A program made the position numbers and the translations under genes. Below, piece by piece: positions 13,228-20,581 of a DNA stretch of 53,127 bases. The stretch is taken from positions 1-53,127 of IMG/VR virus record IMGVR_UViG_3300030116_006303; one strand, given 5' to 3'. Position 1 is the stretch's first letter, and the number at the start of each line of letters is the position of its first letter. This stretch comes from a virus. Below the pieces are notes generated by a model. That model was not told the DNA's origin. It did no database searches and saw only the letters and a list, made by a program, of their open reading frames with translations.

Positions 13228-13728
13228 ATGGAACAGGCACTAGCAACACTACTACTTAGCGCATTGTTAATTGGCGGCAATACACCACCAAGCGCATCAC
13301 ACAATCAAATATCTTGTTTGGCAATGAACATATATCATGAATCTAGAGGTCAGTCTATTGCTGGACATCTCGCCGTGGGTCAAGTAACACTCAATAGAGT
13401 AAAAGATGATAGATTTCCAAATACAGTCTGCGAAGTTGTAATGCAGGGACCACACCGTGCATCCTGGAAGGGAACTGGTGAAATGATTCCAATTCGGAAT
13501 AGGTGTCATTTTTCCTGGTACTGTGATGGCAAGTCAGATAAAATTGTAGACGAGGAAGCATATCGTAACATTTACAACCTGTCTCGTATGCTCATGAATC
13601 AGAAGATGATTGACATCACATCTGGTGCCACTCACTATCATGCCTACTATGTAGCACCAGCATGGGCAAAAACCAAAAAACGAACCACTAAAATTGAAGA
13701 TCACATATTTTATAAATGGGAAAAATAA
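13228..13728 (+). CDS. Cell-wall hydrolase, SleB type (endolysin candidate)
   Basis: This encodes 166 residues. The N-terminus MEQALATLLLSALLIGG is a signal or signal-arrest-like segment. NIYHESRGQSIAGHLAVGQVTLNRV is the SleB/Hydrolase_2 signature with its catalytic Glu (HESRG). Later elements, FPNTVCEVVMQ and CHFSWYCDGKSD, are also typical. The enzyme cleaves peptidoglycan and is the only free muralytic enzyme in the window, so it is the probable endolysin. It follows three small membrane proteins and is directly followed by gp33. There is no Shine-Dalgarno before the ATG; the promoter lies directly upstream, so the message may be leaderless. Confidence 0.88.
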   Translation: MEQALATLLLSALLIGGNTPPSASHNQISCLAMNIYHESRGQSIAGHLAVGQVTLNRVKDDRFPNTVCEVVMQGPHRASWKGTGEMIPIRNRCHFSWYCDGKSDKIVDEEAYRNIYNLSRMLMNQKMIDITSGATHYHAYYVAPAWAKTKKRTTKIEDHIFYKWEK

Positions 13729-13947
13729 ATGTCTTTGAATACAAGTACTTTTTCTATGCGAATAGAAGAACTCGTTTGTGAGTTAAATATACCATATATG
13801 GATGCAATAGTTCATTATTGTGAAAATAACGAAATAGAGATTGAAACGGCTGCAAAGCTTTTAAACAATAAAATAAAACAATCCATCGCCTCAGAGGCAA
13901 GTGACCTTAATATGATGAAAGAAAAAATTAACAAACTGCCGGTATGA
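13729..13947 (+). CDS. gp33: Late-transcription co-activator (T4 gp33-like)
   Basis: This encodes 72 residues starting one base after the hydrolase stop. FSMRIEELVCELNIPYMDAIVHYCENNEIEIETAAKLLNN is the pattern of marine gp33 homologues. In T4, gp33 bridges the RNA polymerase beta flap and the sliding clamp, allowing late promoters read with gp55 to be activated. The TATAAATA octamers in this window are its expected targets. The C-terminus overlaps the sufU start (ATGA), so gp33 and SufU are co-translated. Confidence 0.88.
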   Translation: MSLNTSTFSMRIEELVCELNIPYMDAIVHYCENNEIEIETAAKLLNNKIKQSIASEASDLNMMKEKINKLPV

Positions 13948-14366
13948 TTGACGAACTGTATCAAGAAGTCATATTGGACCACTCTAAGAGTCCACGCAAC
14001 TTCGGTGTGCTAGATCAATACACTTGCACCGCTGAAGGAAACAATCCCATGTGTGGCGATCAGCTTACAGTATATGTTGATATCAAGGATGATATCGTAT
14101 CGGATGTAAGTTTTCGTGCTCGGGGTTGTGCTATCAGTATAGCGAGTGCATCGATTATGTCAAGTATGATCAAGGGCCGGACAATTGAAGAGTTACATAA
14201 ACTTTTTGATAAGTTCCATAAGTTATGTATGGGTGAAGAAATGGAAGACGATGATGACATCGAAAGACTTCGAGCGCTATCTGGTGTCAGTAAGTTTCCT
14301 ACTCGAGTAAAATGTGCCACTATGAGTTGGCATGCAGTGAGGGAAGCAGTTGATAACACTGAATAA
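13944..14366 (+). CDS. sufU: SufU/IscU-like Fe-S cluster scaffold
   Basis: This encodes 140 residues. The three cluster-binding cysteines and the Asp are present: C37 and D39 in NPMCGDQ, C62 in RGCAIS, C124 in RVKCATMSWH. MIDELYQEVILDHSKSPRNFG is the typical N-terminus. The insertion around residues 85-115 and the KFPTRVKCAT motif match SufU more than IscU, which has LPPVK. SufU receives sulphur from a cysteine desulphurase and builds or relays Fe-S units. The gene overlaps gp33 (ATGA) and is overlapped by a TTG-started gene, so it is fixed inside the replication/late-switch operon and not a loose insert. A phage copy is an auxiliary metabolic gene; the host or phage target is unknown. Confidence 0.92.
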   Translation: MIDELYQEVILDHSKSPRNFGVLDQYTCTAEGNNPMCGDQLTVYVDIKDDIVSDVSFRARGCAISIASASIMSSMIKGRTIEELHKLFDKFHKLCMGEEMEDDDDIERLRALSGVSKFPTRVKCATMSWHAVREAVDNTE

Positions 14367-14556
14367 GAGAGAACTGCGTCTCCTGAAAGAATATATGGGG
14401 CATCATGGATGGAACGATCTGCTCGTATCACATCGTAATACGGATACCTTATACAATTCAAATGCGGATGCTGTTAAACGATATGGGGGATTACGTCCTA
14501 AATTTAAAATGACATCTGGTGAGATAGACAACTTTCGTAAGAAGATAGGTATATAA
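14350..14556 (+). CDS. Small hypothetical protein with TTG start
   Basis: This encodes 68 residues reading MITLNKRELRLLKEYMGHHGWND if TTG at 14350 initiates; GAGGGAAG lies 4-11 bases upstream. The next ATG in frame (MGHHGW) would remove a predicted helix. The product is basic, with a helix, then HHGW, and RYGGLRPKFKMTSGEIDNFRKKIGI at the end. It overlaps the end of sufU by 17 bases, and its last base is the first base of the gp59 ATG. No family recognised. Its place next to gp59 suggests a replication accessory role. Confidence 0.7.
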   Translation: MITLNKRELRLLKEYMGHHGWNDLLVSHRNTDTLYNSNADAVKRYGGLRPKFKMTSGEIDNFRKKIGI

Positions 14557-15167
14557 TGTACGATGTAGCAGAAGGTTTTGATGCGTACAAAACGTACTTG
14601 GCACTTAAGCGGCACTTTACTAGTGATTATGACTATTTTAAATATAACGGCAAGGTGCGTGCCGGAGTCGAGTCATTCCTCAAAAGGAATGATAAGTTCT
14701 TTTTCCGAAAATTAGCGAAGAAATATGATGACAAAGAGCTAGTTGATTTCTTTGTGAGCAACTTTATTGTAAGCGATAACTGGATTGGTAATCTCATATC
14801 ACAGGAGAGTGAGGATAATTATGTTCGATTTAAGAAGCGTCGTGAATCTCTTAGCTATCATTTTGATAACGAGTTACATTGGCTTGTTGATTACTGCAGG
14901 AGTCGGGATCTGGAGCTTAATAAATTATTATTGGTAGTGGATAACAATCATCCTCTGCTATTAAAACTTTTGCTACAAAAGAAGATCAGTATTGAGACCA
15001 TCATAATTATGGACAGTATATTGAAGTTTTTAAAACACTGGGATAACAATTTAGACGACATAGTATGGGAGGAAAAGAAAAGACTTATCGTCAAATACAA
15101 TAAGTTTTTAACCTACGATCCGTTTGTATATCGTAAAAAACTCAAGGAGATTATAAATGAATCTTGA
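14556..15167 (+). CDS. gp59: Helicase loader (T4 gp59-like)
   Basis: This encodes 203 residues. The N-terminus FDAYKTYLALKRHFTSDYDYFKYNGKVRAG is the conserved marine gp59 pattern, and the protein is a basic, two-domain helical protein of the usual length (T4 gp59 has 217). It loads the gp41 helicase on forked or gp32-coated DNA and contacts gp32. The gene is followed by a small coiled-coil gene and then gp32, so the proteins that work together are neighbours. The ATG overlaps the previous stop (TAATG). Confidence 0.88.
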   Translation: MYDVAEGFDAYKTYLALKRHFTSDYDYFKYNGKVRAGVESFLKRNDKFFFRKLAKKYDDKELVDFFVSNFIVSDNWIGNLISQESEDNYVRFKKRRESLSYHFDNELHWLVDYCRSRDLELNKLLLVVDNNHPLLLKLLLQKKISIETIIIMDSILKFLKHWDNNLDDIVWEEKKRLIVKYNKFLTYDPFVYRKKLKEIINES

Positions 15168-15312
15168 AGTGGAAAGATACAAAGGTGAACTGCATAAGCT
15201 ACGAGAGCGTGTAAGGGAACTCGAAAATGAAGTTAGCTATATGCAAAATGAGCTACGAACTGTTGTACCGAACTGGGAAGAAAAAACTGTAGAACAAGAC
15301 AGATTTTTTTAA
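15157..15312 (+). CDS. Small coiled-coil protein
   Basis: This 51-residue gene starts ATG at 15157, with AAGGAG eight bases upstream inside the end of gp59. The product MNLEVERYKGELHKLRERV is one heptad-rich helix followed by a short tail with PNWEEK and ending RFF. It overlaps the gp59 stop by 11 bases. It lies between gp59 and gp32. A helix this short could form a dimer or bind a partner in the replication complex. No family recognised. Confidence 0.7.
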   Translation: MNLEVERYKGELHKLRERVRELENEVSYMQNELRTVVPNWEEKTVEQDRFF

Positions 15313-15320
15313 GAAATTTA

Positions 15321-15351
15321 TTTACAGTGGGCATAATATATGATATAAATA
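15321..15351 (+). promoter_or_regulatory. Composite sigma70/late promoter for gp32
   Basis: TTTACA (15321-15326) lies 17 bases before TATAAATA (15344-15351). The octamer is the T4 late consensus and its first six bases, TATAAA, also match a sigma70 -10 box. Transcription would begin about 15357, with gp32 starting at 15415. The same site could thus be used by host sigma70 early and by gp55/gp33 late, which would suit a protein needed throughout infection. Confidence 0.6.
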
Positions 15352-15414
15352 ACTTATTATATTATGACTATGTGGACAAGTAAACATACAATTTATACAA
15401 GGATACAAAAAAAT

Positions 15415-16311
15415 ATGAGTACATCTTTTGCAGAACTTAAACGATCCCGCAAGTCAGTTTACGACAAGATCGTTTCCGAAACCAACAAATTAAATTCCGG
15501 AGGACAGCAGGGTGCCGATACTCGGTTCTGGCAACCTGAAGTCGACAAGGCTGGAAACGGCTATGCCGTTATTCGGTTCCTGCCAGCACCAAAGGGTGAA
15601 GATCTTCCCTGGGTTCGTTTGTTCTCTCACGGTTTCCAAGGACCAGGTGGCTGGTATATCGAGAACTCTCTGACGACCCTTAATGAAAAAGATCCTGTTG
15701 GCGAGTACAACTCGATGCTCTGGAACCGCGGTGATGAAGCCGGTAAGGAACAGGCACGCAAGCAGAAACGTCGTCTGAACTACATCTCAAACATCTATGT
15801 TGTAAAGGATCCCTCTCGTCCAGAAAATGATGGCAAGGTCTTCTTGTACAAGTACGGCAAGCGGATCTTTGATAAGATCAATGACCAGATGCATCCTGAG
15901 TTTGAGGATGAGTCTCCAGTAAATCCATTTGATTTCTGGGAGGGTGCAAACTTCAAGATGAAGATTCGGAATGTTGAGGGTTATCGAAACTATGATCGTT
16001 CTGAGTTTGACAGCCCGTCTTCTATGCTTGATGATGATGATGAGCTCGAACGGGTATGGGGTACACAATACTCTCTGCAGGAGTTTGTTGATCGGAAGAA
16101 CTTCAAGAGTTTTGCAGAGCTTCAGACTAAACTCAATCGAGTTCTTGGAGCCACTGCGGTATCGTCTACGGCTGAAGAGGTCGAGGAAGATACATTCAGT
16201 GAACCTCGCAAGACTGCCGCCCCCAAGGTTGAAGAGTCAGACACACCTTGGAGCGATGACTCATCTGACGACAGCTTAGATTTCTTTAAACAACTGGCTG
16301 ATGATGAGTAA
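15415..16311 (+). CDS. gp32: Single-stranded DNA-binding protein (T4 gp32-like)
   Basis: This encodes 298 residues from MSTSFAELKRSR; the upstream in-frame ATG at 15364 would add 17 residues lying in the leader. The basic N-terminus (KRSRKSVYDKI) is the cooperativity region. The core holds FLPAPKGEDLPWVRLFSHGFQ, KRRLNYISNIYVVKDPSRPEN and NPFDFWEGANFKMKI. An acidic C-terminal tail ends SDDSLDFFKQLADDE and contacts replication partners. There is no cysteine anywhere, so the T4 zinc site (His-Cys3) is absent. The gene ends 1 base before two terminator hairpins. Confidence 0.95.
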   Translation: MSTSFAELKRSRKSVYDKIVSETNKLNSGGQQGADTRFWQPEVDKAGNGYAVIRFLPAPKGEDLPWVRLFSHGFQGPGGWYIENSLTTLNEKDPVGEYNSMLWNRGDEAGKEQARKQKRRLNYISNIYVVKDPSRPENDGKVFLYKYGKRIFDKINDQMHPEFEDESPVNPFDFWEGANFKMKIRNVEGYRNYDRSEFDSPSSMLDDDDELERVWGTQYSLQEFVDRKNFKSFAELQTKLNRVLGATAVSSTAEEVEEDTFSEPRKTAAPKVEESDTPWSDDSSDDSLDFFKQLADDE

Positions 16312-16312
16312 A

Positions 16313-16339
16313 AAAAGCCCATCCCTAACCCGGGCTTTT
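16313..16339. terminator. Hairpin terminator after gp32
   Basis: AAAAGCCC (16313-16320) pairs with GGGCTTTT (16332-16339) around an 11-base loop. It lies directly after the gp32 stop. The A/T tracts at both ends make it able to work in both directions. Confidence 0.8.
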
Positions 16340-16341
16340 AA

Positions 16342-16369
16342 GGGGGATCCATTGGGTCCCCCTTTTTTT
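16342..16369. terminator. Second hairpin terminator between convergent genes
   Basis: GGGGGATCC (16342-16350) pairs with GGGTCCCCC (16354-16362), with one G-T wobble, around a 3-base loop, and is followed by seven T's. It ends the plus-strand transcript and overlaps the stop of the convergent tape-measure gene. The pair of hairpins isolates the replication operon from the tail operon. Confidence 0.8.
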
Positions 16370-18248
16370 ATGGCATGAATGCGCTTGCAGCTGCATTTTG
16401 TGGTCGGGCGCCGGGCTTGCTTTGAGCAACGGAATTATTGGTTGTGGATACATTAGTGTCACCCATTTTCTGTGACTGATCTACAACATTTGTACCACCA
16501 CCCTCTTTTTTGGCCGCAACATCTTTTGAGAGTTCACCAGTAGCCGCACCCGTACCTCCACCGCTACCAGTAGTGGACTCTTTCAGCTGCACTGTTTCCA
16601 TTCCACCACCACCACTGCCGCTAAATTTTTGCACTGATTCTGCACCAAAAGCCCCGGCCGCTTTGACTCCGGCGTCTGCAAAAAAATTCGTTAGTTTATC
16701 ACCAACAAGTGGAAGATCTTCTTCATGAATTTTCCGAGCGATAAATTGAAAAACATCATTGATTTTAGTTCCAACTTTTGCCAGAATATTATTAACTGTA
16801 GGAAATTCAAAATCTAAAAATCCAAAGATACTAGATATATCAAATCCTCCTCCACCACCCGCATCATCACCACCGCCAAAGAAACCTTTTATGGTATCCT
16901 TGATTTTTTTTGCTCTATCAACTATGAATTTTACAATACTAAATTCACCCTCTTCGGGTTCTGGAGAGAATAGATTTGTGGCAATTTTTACTATCCCATC
17001 GAATGCTTTCGATACCGTATCTCCAGCACCTTCGAACCCTTTTTTAACAGAATCTAGCCCATTATTGAAACCATCTACTAGAAATTTTACAATACTGAAA
17101 TACCCTTCTTCCGGTTCCATAGAAAAGAAATTTTTATAAGCTGCAACAAACTTATCAAACATTTCGTTAAAGGAAAATGAGTCTAATGTTTTCTCTAGCT
17201 CTGTAAATCCTAATTTTCCCATTAGCCACGAAAATCCACTCTTCAACAAATCAAGAGGGATGATGAGGATACCTCGAATAACTTCCACGGCACCGTTCAC
17301 CATACCATCAAATACTTTCTCCAACATACCTCGAGCATCGTCTTCGCCTTTCGAAGCAAAGCCTCCAATGAATCCCTTTATGAAGTCAAAGACTGCAAAG
17401 AGAGCCATTATGATCTGACCGACTATGGGTATTCCCTTTAAGAAGTTACCAGCAATTTTAAAGAACGGACCCAGTGCTGACATTATACTACCGAATACAC
17501 CAGAGATCGTTTTAAATATAGACCCGATTGGTTTCAAAAAACTGGTGATAGTTTTAAATGTAGATCCGATCGGTTTCATAAAACTTGTTAAAGATTTAAA
17601 TGCTGATACTATTGGTTTCACTATGGTCCCTACAACAGCTCCTATCTTACCGAATATCGTAGTAAATTCTTTTATCGCAACGGGTGTTTTTACAGCACCT
17701 ATAACTTTACCGACACGTCTGAATCCGTTCATAAAATCATCGAATGCTGTAGTGAAGGGTTTGATTGCTGTTAGGAAGATCTTCGAGCTAAATAATGCTT
17801 TAAATGCAGCCCCTATACCCGTGAAGGCGGCTTTGACTCCATTCACGAGTGGTCTGAATAATACTTTCGCTGCAAATGCTGTGCGAATATATTTGTCAAG
17901 ATCAAAAACATAAGCAAGGAGTGCTGCACCTAGAATGTTTCCAAAGCCTCCAGCATTCTTTATGATGTCTTTCCAATTTAACTTACCAGCACTAATCGCT
18001 CCAGCAGTATCCTTTACCTCTCTTTTTTCATCGGGTTCACCAATAAACTGTTCCAGTCGAGTATCTATTATGTTTAGAACATTCAGAATATTTCTCTGAA
18101 TATTAACCATATCTTTAGTGAGTGTCATTAAAGATTTAACTGTAGATGCAGAGCCGGAAGAGTCACTTCCACCCCCACTACCACCTCCCGGGAATGGTAC
18201 CACAGTTGCGCCAGCCTGACCGCCTGGATTTGGATTAGGTAAAGCCAT
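16368..18248 (-). CDS. gp29: Tail length tape-measure protein
   Basis: This encodes 626 residues, close to T4 gp29 (590). A Pro/Gly-rich N-terminus is followed by a helix (SLMTLTKDMVNIQRNIL) and by long alternating hydrophobic and Gly-rich helices with internal repeats. These include copies of FMKPIGSTFKTITSFLKPIGSIFKTI, and a duplicated PEEGYFSIVKFLVDG / PEEGEFSIVKFIVDR segment (about residues 380 and 430). The C-terminus is Gly/Ser/Thr-rich. Tape-measure proteins span the tail tube and fix its length. The start overlaps the gp51 stop (TAATG). The assignment rests on build and neighbours gp51/gp26, not on a sequence motif. Confidence 0.75.
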   Translation of the reverse strand: MALPNPNPGGQAGATVVPFPGGGSGGGSDSSGSASTVKSLMTLTKDMVNIQRNILNVLNIIDTRLEQFIGEPDEKREVKDTAGAISAGKLNWKDIIKNAGGFGNILGAALLAYVFDLDKYIRTAFAAKVLFRPLVNGVKAAFTGIGAAFKALFSSKIFLTAIKPFTTAFDDFMNGFRRVGKVIGAVKTPVAIKEFTTIFGKIGAVVGTIVKPIVSAFKSLTSFMKPIGSTFKTITSFLKPIGSIFKTISGVFGSIMSALGPFFKIAGNFLKGIPIVGQIIMALFAVFDFIKGFIGGFASKGEDDARGMLEKVFDGMVNGAVEVIRGILIIPLDLLKSGFSWLMGKLGFTELEKTLDSFSFNEMFDKFVAAYKNFFSMEPEEGYFSIVKFLVDGFNNGLDSVKKGFEGAGDTVSKAFDGIVKIATNLFSPEPEEGEFSIVKFIVDRAKKIKDTIKGFFGGGDDAGGGGGFDISSIFGFLDFEFPTVNNILAKVGTKINDVFQFIARKIHEEDLPLVGDKLTNFFADAGVKAAGAFGAESVQKFSGSGGGGMETVQLKESTTGSGGGTGAATGELSKDVAAKKEGGGTNVVDQSQKMGDTNVSTTNNSVAQSKPGARPQNAAASAFMP

Positions 18249-18424
18249 TATTGTTGTTCCAATCTCTCTTTCTCTTCCTCAAGATATTGTAATAACAAAT
18301 TGACATAAATCTGTCGTTCAAATGGTATCATATTTTCAAGCTCAGTCAAAGAATACTTATGATGTTGCATCAAATTAAAATTCACATAGTATATGTTATA
18401 TAGTGTATCGTGACTGAGCGCTAT
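18248..18424 (-). CDS. gp51: gp51-like small hub-assembly protein, probable ATA start
   Basis: The frame between gp26 and the tape measure encodes IYYVNFNLMQHHKYSLTELENMIPFERQIYV, then a charged C-terminal helix, and ends TAATG over the next start. This is the pattern and place of the short gp51 of marine T4-like phages; T4 gp51 is needed for hub assembly. The first ATG (18370) gives only 40 residues and cuts the conserved N-terminal half. The frame is open upstream to ATA at 18422-18424, which overlaps the gp26 TAG (ATAG) and would give 58 residues starting MALSHDTLYN. A GTG at 18385 is another option. Confidence 0.6.
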   Translation of the reverse strand: MALSHDTLYNIYYVNFNLMQHHKYSLTELENMIPFERQIYVNLLLQYLEEEKERLEQQ

Positions 18425-19140
18425 GTAAAAAAACTTTGTAGCCCTTCGAGTGTAATAGTTTCAGTCTCACCGCATTCCGGACACGTGAACTCGATGGTAT
18501 GTTTCAATGCAGGTATTGTATTAAAAAATTCAGTGATATTTTCAAACTGGTCCTTTGATAGTTGACCTATAAAGTCATTCATCTCCTCTTTGGTAAAATC
18601 ATTATATACATCGTTTTCGTCATAAACAAAATCAACACAGTTATAAACCATAGATAGCATTTGATCGAATTCATTATCTTTTTCGTTGATTTTGGTAAAC
18701 AGAGAAGCATTTGGATCTTTTAATTTTATTCCAATTCCGTTACCAAGTTCCACAGTATCACTGTGATTTTCATCGTATTGAATCTCAATGGAATCAATAT
18801 CGATAGATACCTTATTTGATGCCTTGCATTTTTCGAGATATTCTTCCTTCATGTGTTTAATGTTTAAATCAATCTTTTCACCGACCGACTTGGATCTCAA
18901 TTTTAAAAATAAGTACTCTAAATCATAAGATGTAAAATCATGATAGTTCACACCTGGAGTCAAAATGCAAGACTCTAGGATACCCATAGTTGCATTATAG
19001 ATGTCTTTTTGCTCTCCTCCCTCGAGAGCCATATATAAAATTTTCTCTTCTTTCACCAAAAAGGGTCTAAATTTAATTGGTTCTTTTGACGAAGGAATAA
19101 CAGTTTCAAACTCAGGGGTACTTAATTGTGGTAAAGCCAT
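18421..19140 (-). CDS. gp26: Baseplate hub protein (T4 gp26-like)
   Basis: This encodes 239 residues. PIKFRPFLVKEEKILYMALEG and the C-terminal zinc-knuckle-like pair in TCPECGETETITLEGL match marine gp26 homologues (T4 baseplate hub family). In T4, gp26 is part of the central hub that plugs the tail tube. The ATG lies 18 bases after the gp54 stop. Its stop overlaps the presumed ATA start of gp51. Confidence 0.88.
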   Translation of the reverse strand: MALPQLSTPEFETVIPSSKEPIKFRPFLVKEEKILYMALEGGEQKDIYNATMGILESCILTPGVNYHDFTSYDLEYLFLKLRSKSVGEKIDLNIKHMKEEYLEKCKASNKVSIDIDSIEIQYDENHSDTVELGNGIGIKLKDPNASLFTKINEKDNEFDQMLSMVYNCVDFVYDENDVYNDFTKEEMNDFIGQLSKDQFENITEFFNTIPALKHTIEFTCPECGETETITLEGLQSFFT

Positions 19141-19158
19141 ATTCTACTCCATTTCAAT

Positions 19159-19923
19159 TTAAAATCTAGGAAGTCCAGCCCTATCAAGTGCTGCTCTTGA
19201 TCTTCCCTTAATCTGTGCTGGAAGGTTTCGTACCGTATTTGCCGCAGACAATACATTTTCAGCTGTAAAGTTAAACGGTGGTACGGGCACGTCTTCCTCC
19301 TCAAAATATCTGTATGTCATCGTAACAGGTAATCGTACAACATCTGTTGCGGCCCAAGAATAAGAGATATCGCCGATGTTTACTGGATATGAATCAACAA
19401 GCTTGATTACTCTAGTTCTATTGCCATTCGGATCTAGTTGGAAAATTTGAAATCCTCTCTTGCAGATATACTCGTCATAGAAACCTAGGTCAAAATTGGG
19501 CGTACCTGTTCTATGGTCGCCACCAATCAGATCTTGCCAAGCCAGAAAAAATTCCCTCTCGATGAGATTAGGACTGCAGATGGCTGTAAATACAACAGTG
19601 TTAGTATAGTTTGTCTTGCCGCCAACTTTGTACGGTGCCCCGTAGTCAATGTAATCAATGTTAGCGATGCTTCTGCCGGGAAACTGAACAGTGTCGATGC
19701 GAAATGAAAGCGATTGAGCTACATCATTTGCTCCACCAACAAGACCGCCTAAGCCCACAGCACTTGCTGCAGTAGAAATTAGTCCATCAAGTACATTTGA
19801 TATTGACACAGTTCCAGATCCTACTGAAACTGGCGTTCCTGTAACTTCTACTTCGAAATCGCTAGTCTTAGCAATCCCGTTTTTTGCCATTTCTCCAGAA
19901 AATTGATTGATGTCAAAAGCCAT
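19159..19923 (-). CDS. gp54: Baseplate tail-tube initiator (T4 gp54-like)
   Basis: This encodes 254 residues from MAFDINQFSGEM. The ATG at 19923 overlaps the upstream stop (TAATG) and has AGAGG about 7 bases before it. LSFRIDTVQFPGRSIANIDYIDYGAPYKVGG and NIGDISYSWAATDVVRLPVTMTYRYF are the hallmarks of the T4-like tube-protein fold (gp19/gp54/gp48). Together with position beside gp26/gp51 this favours gp54, which starts tube polymerisation on the baseplate. Confusion with the major tube protein gp19 is possible, but that gene usually sits next to the sheath gene. Confidence 0.75.
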   Translation of the reverse strand: MAFDINQFSGEMAKNGIAKTSDFEVEVTGTPVSVGSGTVSISNVLDGLISTAASAVGLGGLVGGANDVAQSLSFRIDTVQFPGRSIANIDYIDYGAPYKVGGKTNYTNTVVFTAICSPNLIEREFFLAWQDLIGGDHRTGTPNFDLGFYDEYICKRGFQIFQLDPNGNRTRVIKLVDSYPVNIGDISYSWAATDVVRLPVTMTYRYFEEEDVPVPPFNFTAENVLSAANTVRNLPAQIKGRSRAALDRAGLPRF

Positions 19924-20552
19924 TATCTGCCTCTTATTGCTTCTCTGCTTTCTTTCCAAACAGTTAATTTATTTCTTTTTCTAAATCTTTCAGTGGGTAA
20001 AAATAATGCCATATCCCACTCGGTGGAGTCTACAAGAATAAATCTTGACTTTACATGATTTCTCAAATACATTTTTAATGTTGGCTTGAAGAATCGATAC
20101 CGAGATGCTGCCTGAAGCCTATCGTATGTGAGTCGTAGTCGTGTGTTTTCATCATATCTGGTATCAGTAGCAAGTTGATACATAGAGTCCATGAGTCTTG
20201 CTCTCAGTGCCGGAGGAAGGTAGTGCATATTCAGTCCCATGAACCCACCACTCACATCTTTTACTTTGAAGATTAATGGAAACACATCGTAGTACGGTAG
20301 ATCCTTTTTGTGTTTGGGATCATACATGAACATATACATCCTGCCGATACCAGTTGTACCTGCTATGGGTCTAGTTAAAAGAGCACTGCCACCTTCTTTC
20401 TTGGCGGCTTGCTGTATCAGTCTATTTGGAGATATAGCAGTCGTTTCAGATGCTTTATTTCTGAACCAAGCTCTCGACGCGCGTGTTCTAGCAGGTATCT
20501 GGTTATCACGAACTCCCTGTGCTAGAATCTTATCAAAGATATATGCGACCAT
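19923..20552 (-). CDS. gp2: DNA end protector-like protein (gp2 position)
   Basis: This encodes 209 residues, basic and Arg-rich. The centre reads MYMFMYDPKHKKDLPYYDVFPLIFKV, then GGFMGLNMHYLPPALRARLMDSMYQ. This matches the protein usually found beside gp4 in marine T4-like phages and commonly named gp2, the DNA terminus protector needed for head completion. T4 gp2 binds DNA ends and shields them from RecBCD. The sequence link to T4 gp2 is from memory of this gene order and should be confirmed. A minus-strand TATAAATA (20577-20570) lies upstream. Confidence 0.65.
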   Translation of the reverse strand: MVAYIFDKILAQGVRDNQIPARTRASRAWFRNKASETTAISPNRLIQQAAKKEGGSALLTRPIAGTTGIGRMYMFMYDPKHKKDLPYYDVFPLIFKVKDVSGGFMGLNMHYLPPALRARLMDSMYQLATDTRYDENTRLRLTYDRLQAASRYRFFKPTLKMYLRNHVKSRFILVDSTEWDMALFLPTERFRKRNKLTVWKESREAIRGR

Positions 20553-20569
20553 TTAAAACTCCTTCTCAT

Positions 20570-20577
20570 TATTTATA
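20570..20577 (-). promoter_or_regulatory. Late promoter for gp2 and tail genes
   Basis: The octamer TATAAATA on the minus strand lies 18 bases before the gp2 ATG (20552). It is the only exact late octamer upstream of gp2, gp54, gp26, gp51 and the tape measure, so it probably drives the whole minus-strand tail operon. The 3' end of gp4 lies next to it. Confidence 0.75.
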
Positions 20578-20581
20578 ATGG

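Noticed and set aside
17425-17913. Plus-strand open frame of 162 codons inside the tape-measure gene
   Set aside because: It is the antisense shadow of the repeated KPIG/FKT helices on the minus strand; no ribosome site, and a Pro/Ile-rich nonsense composition.
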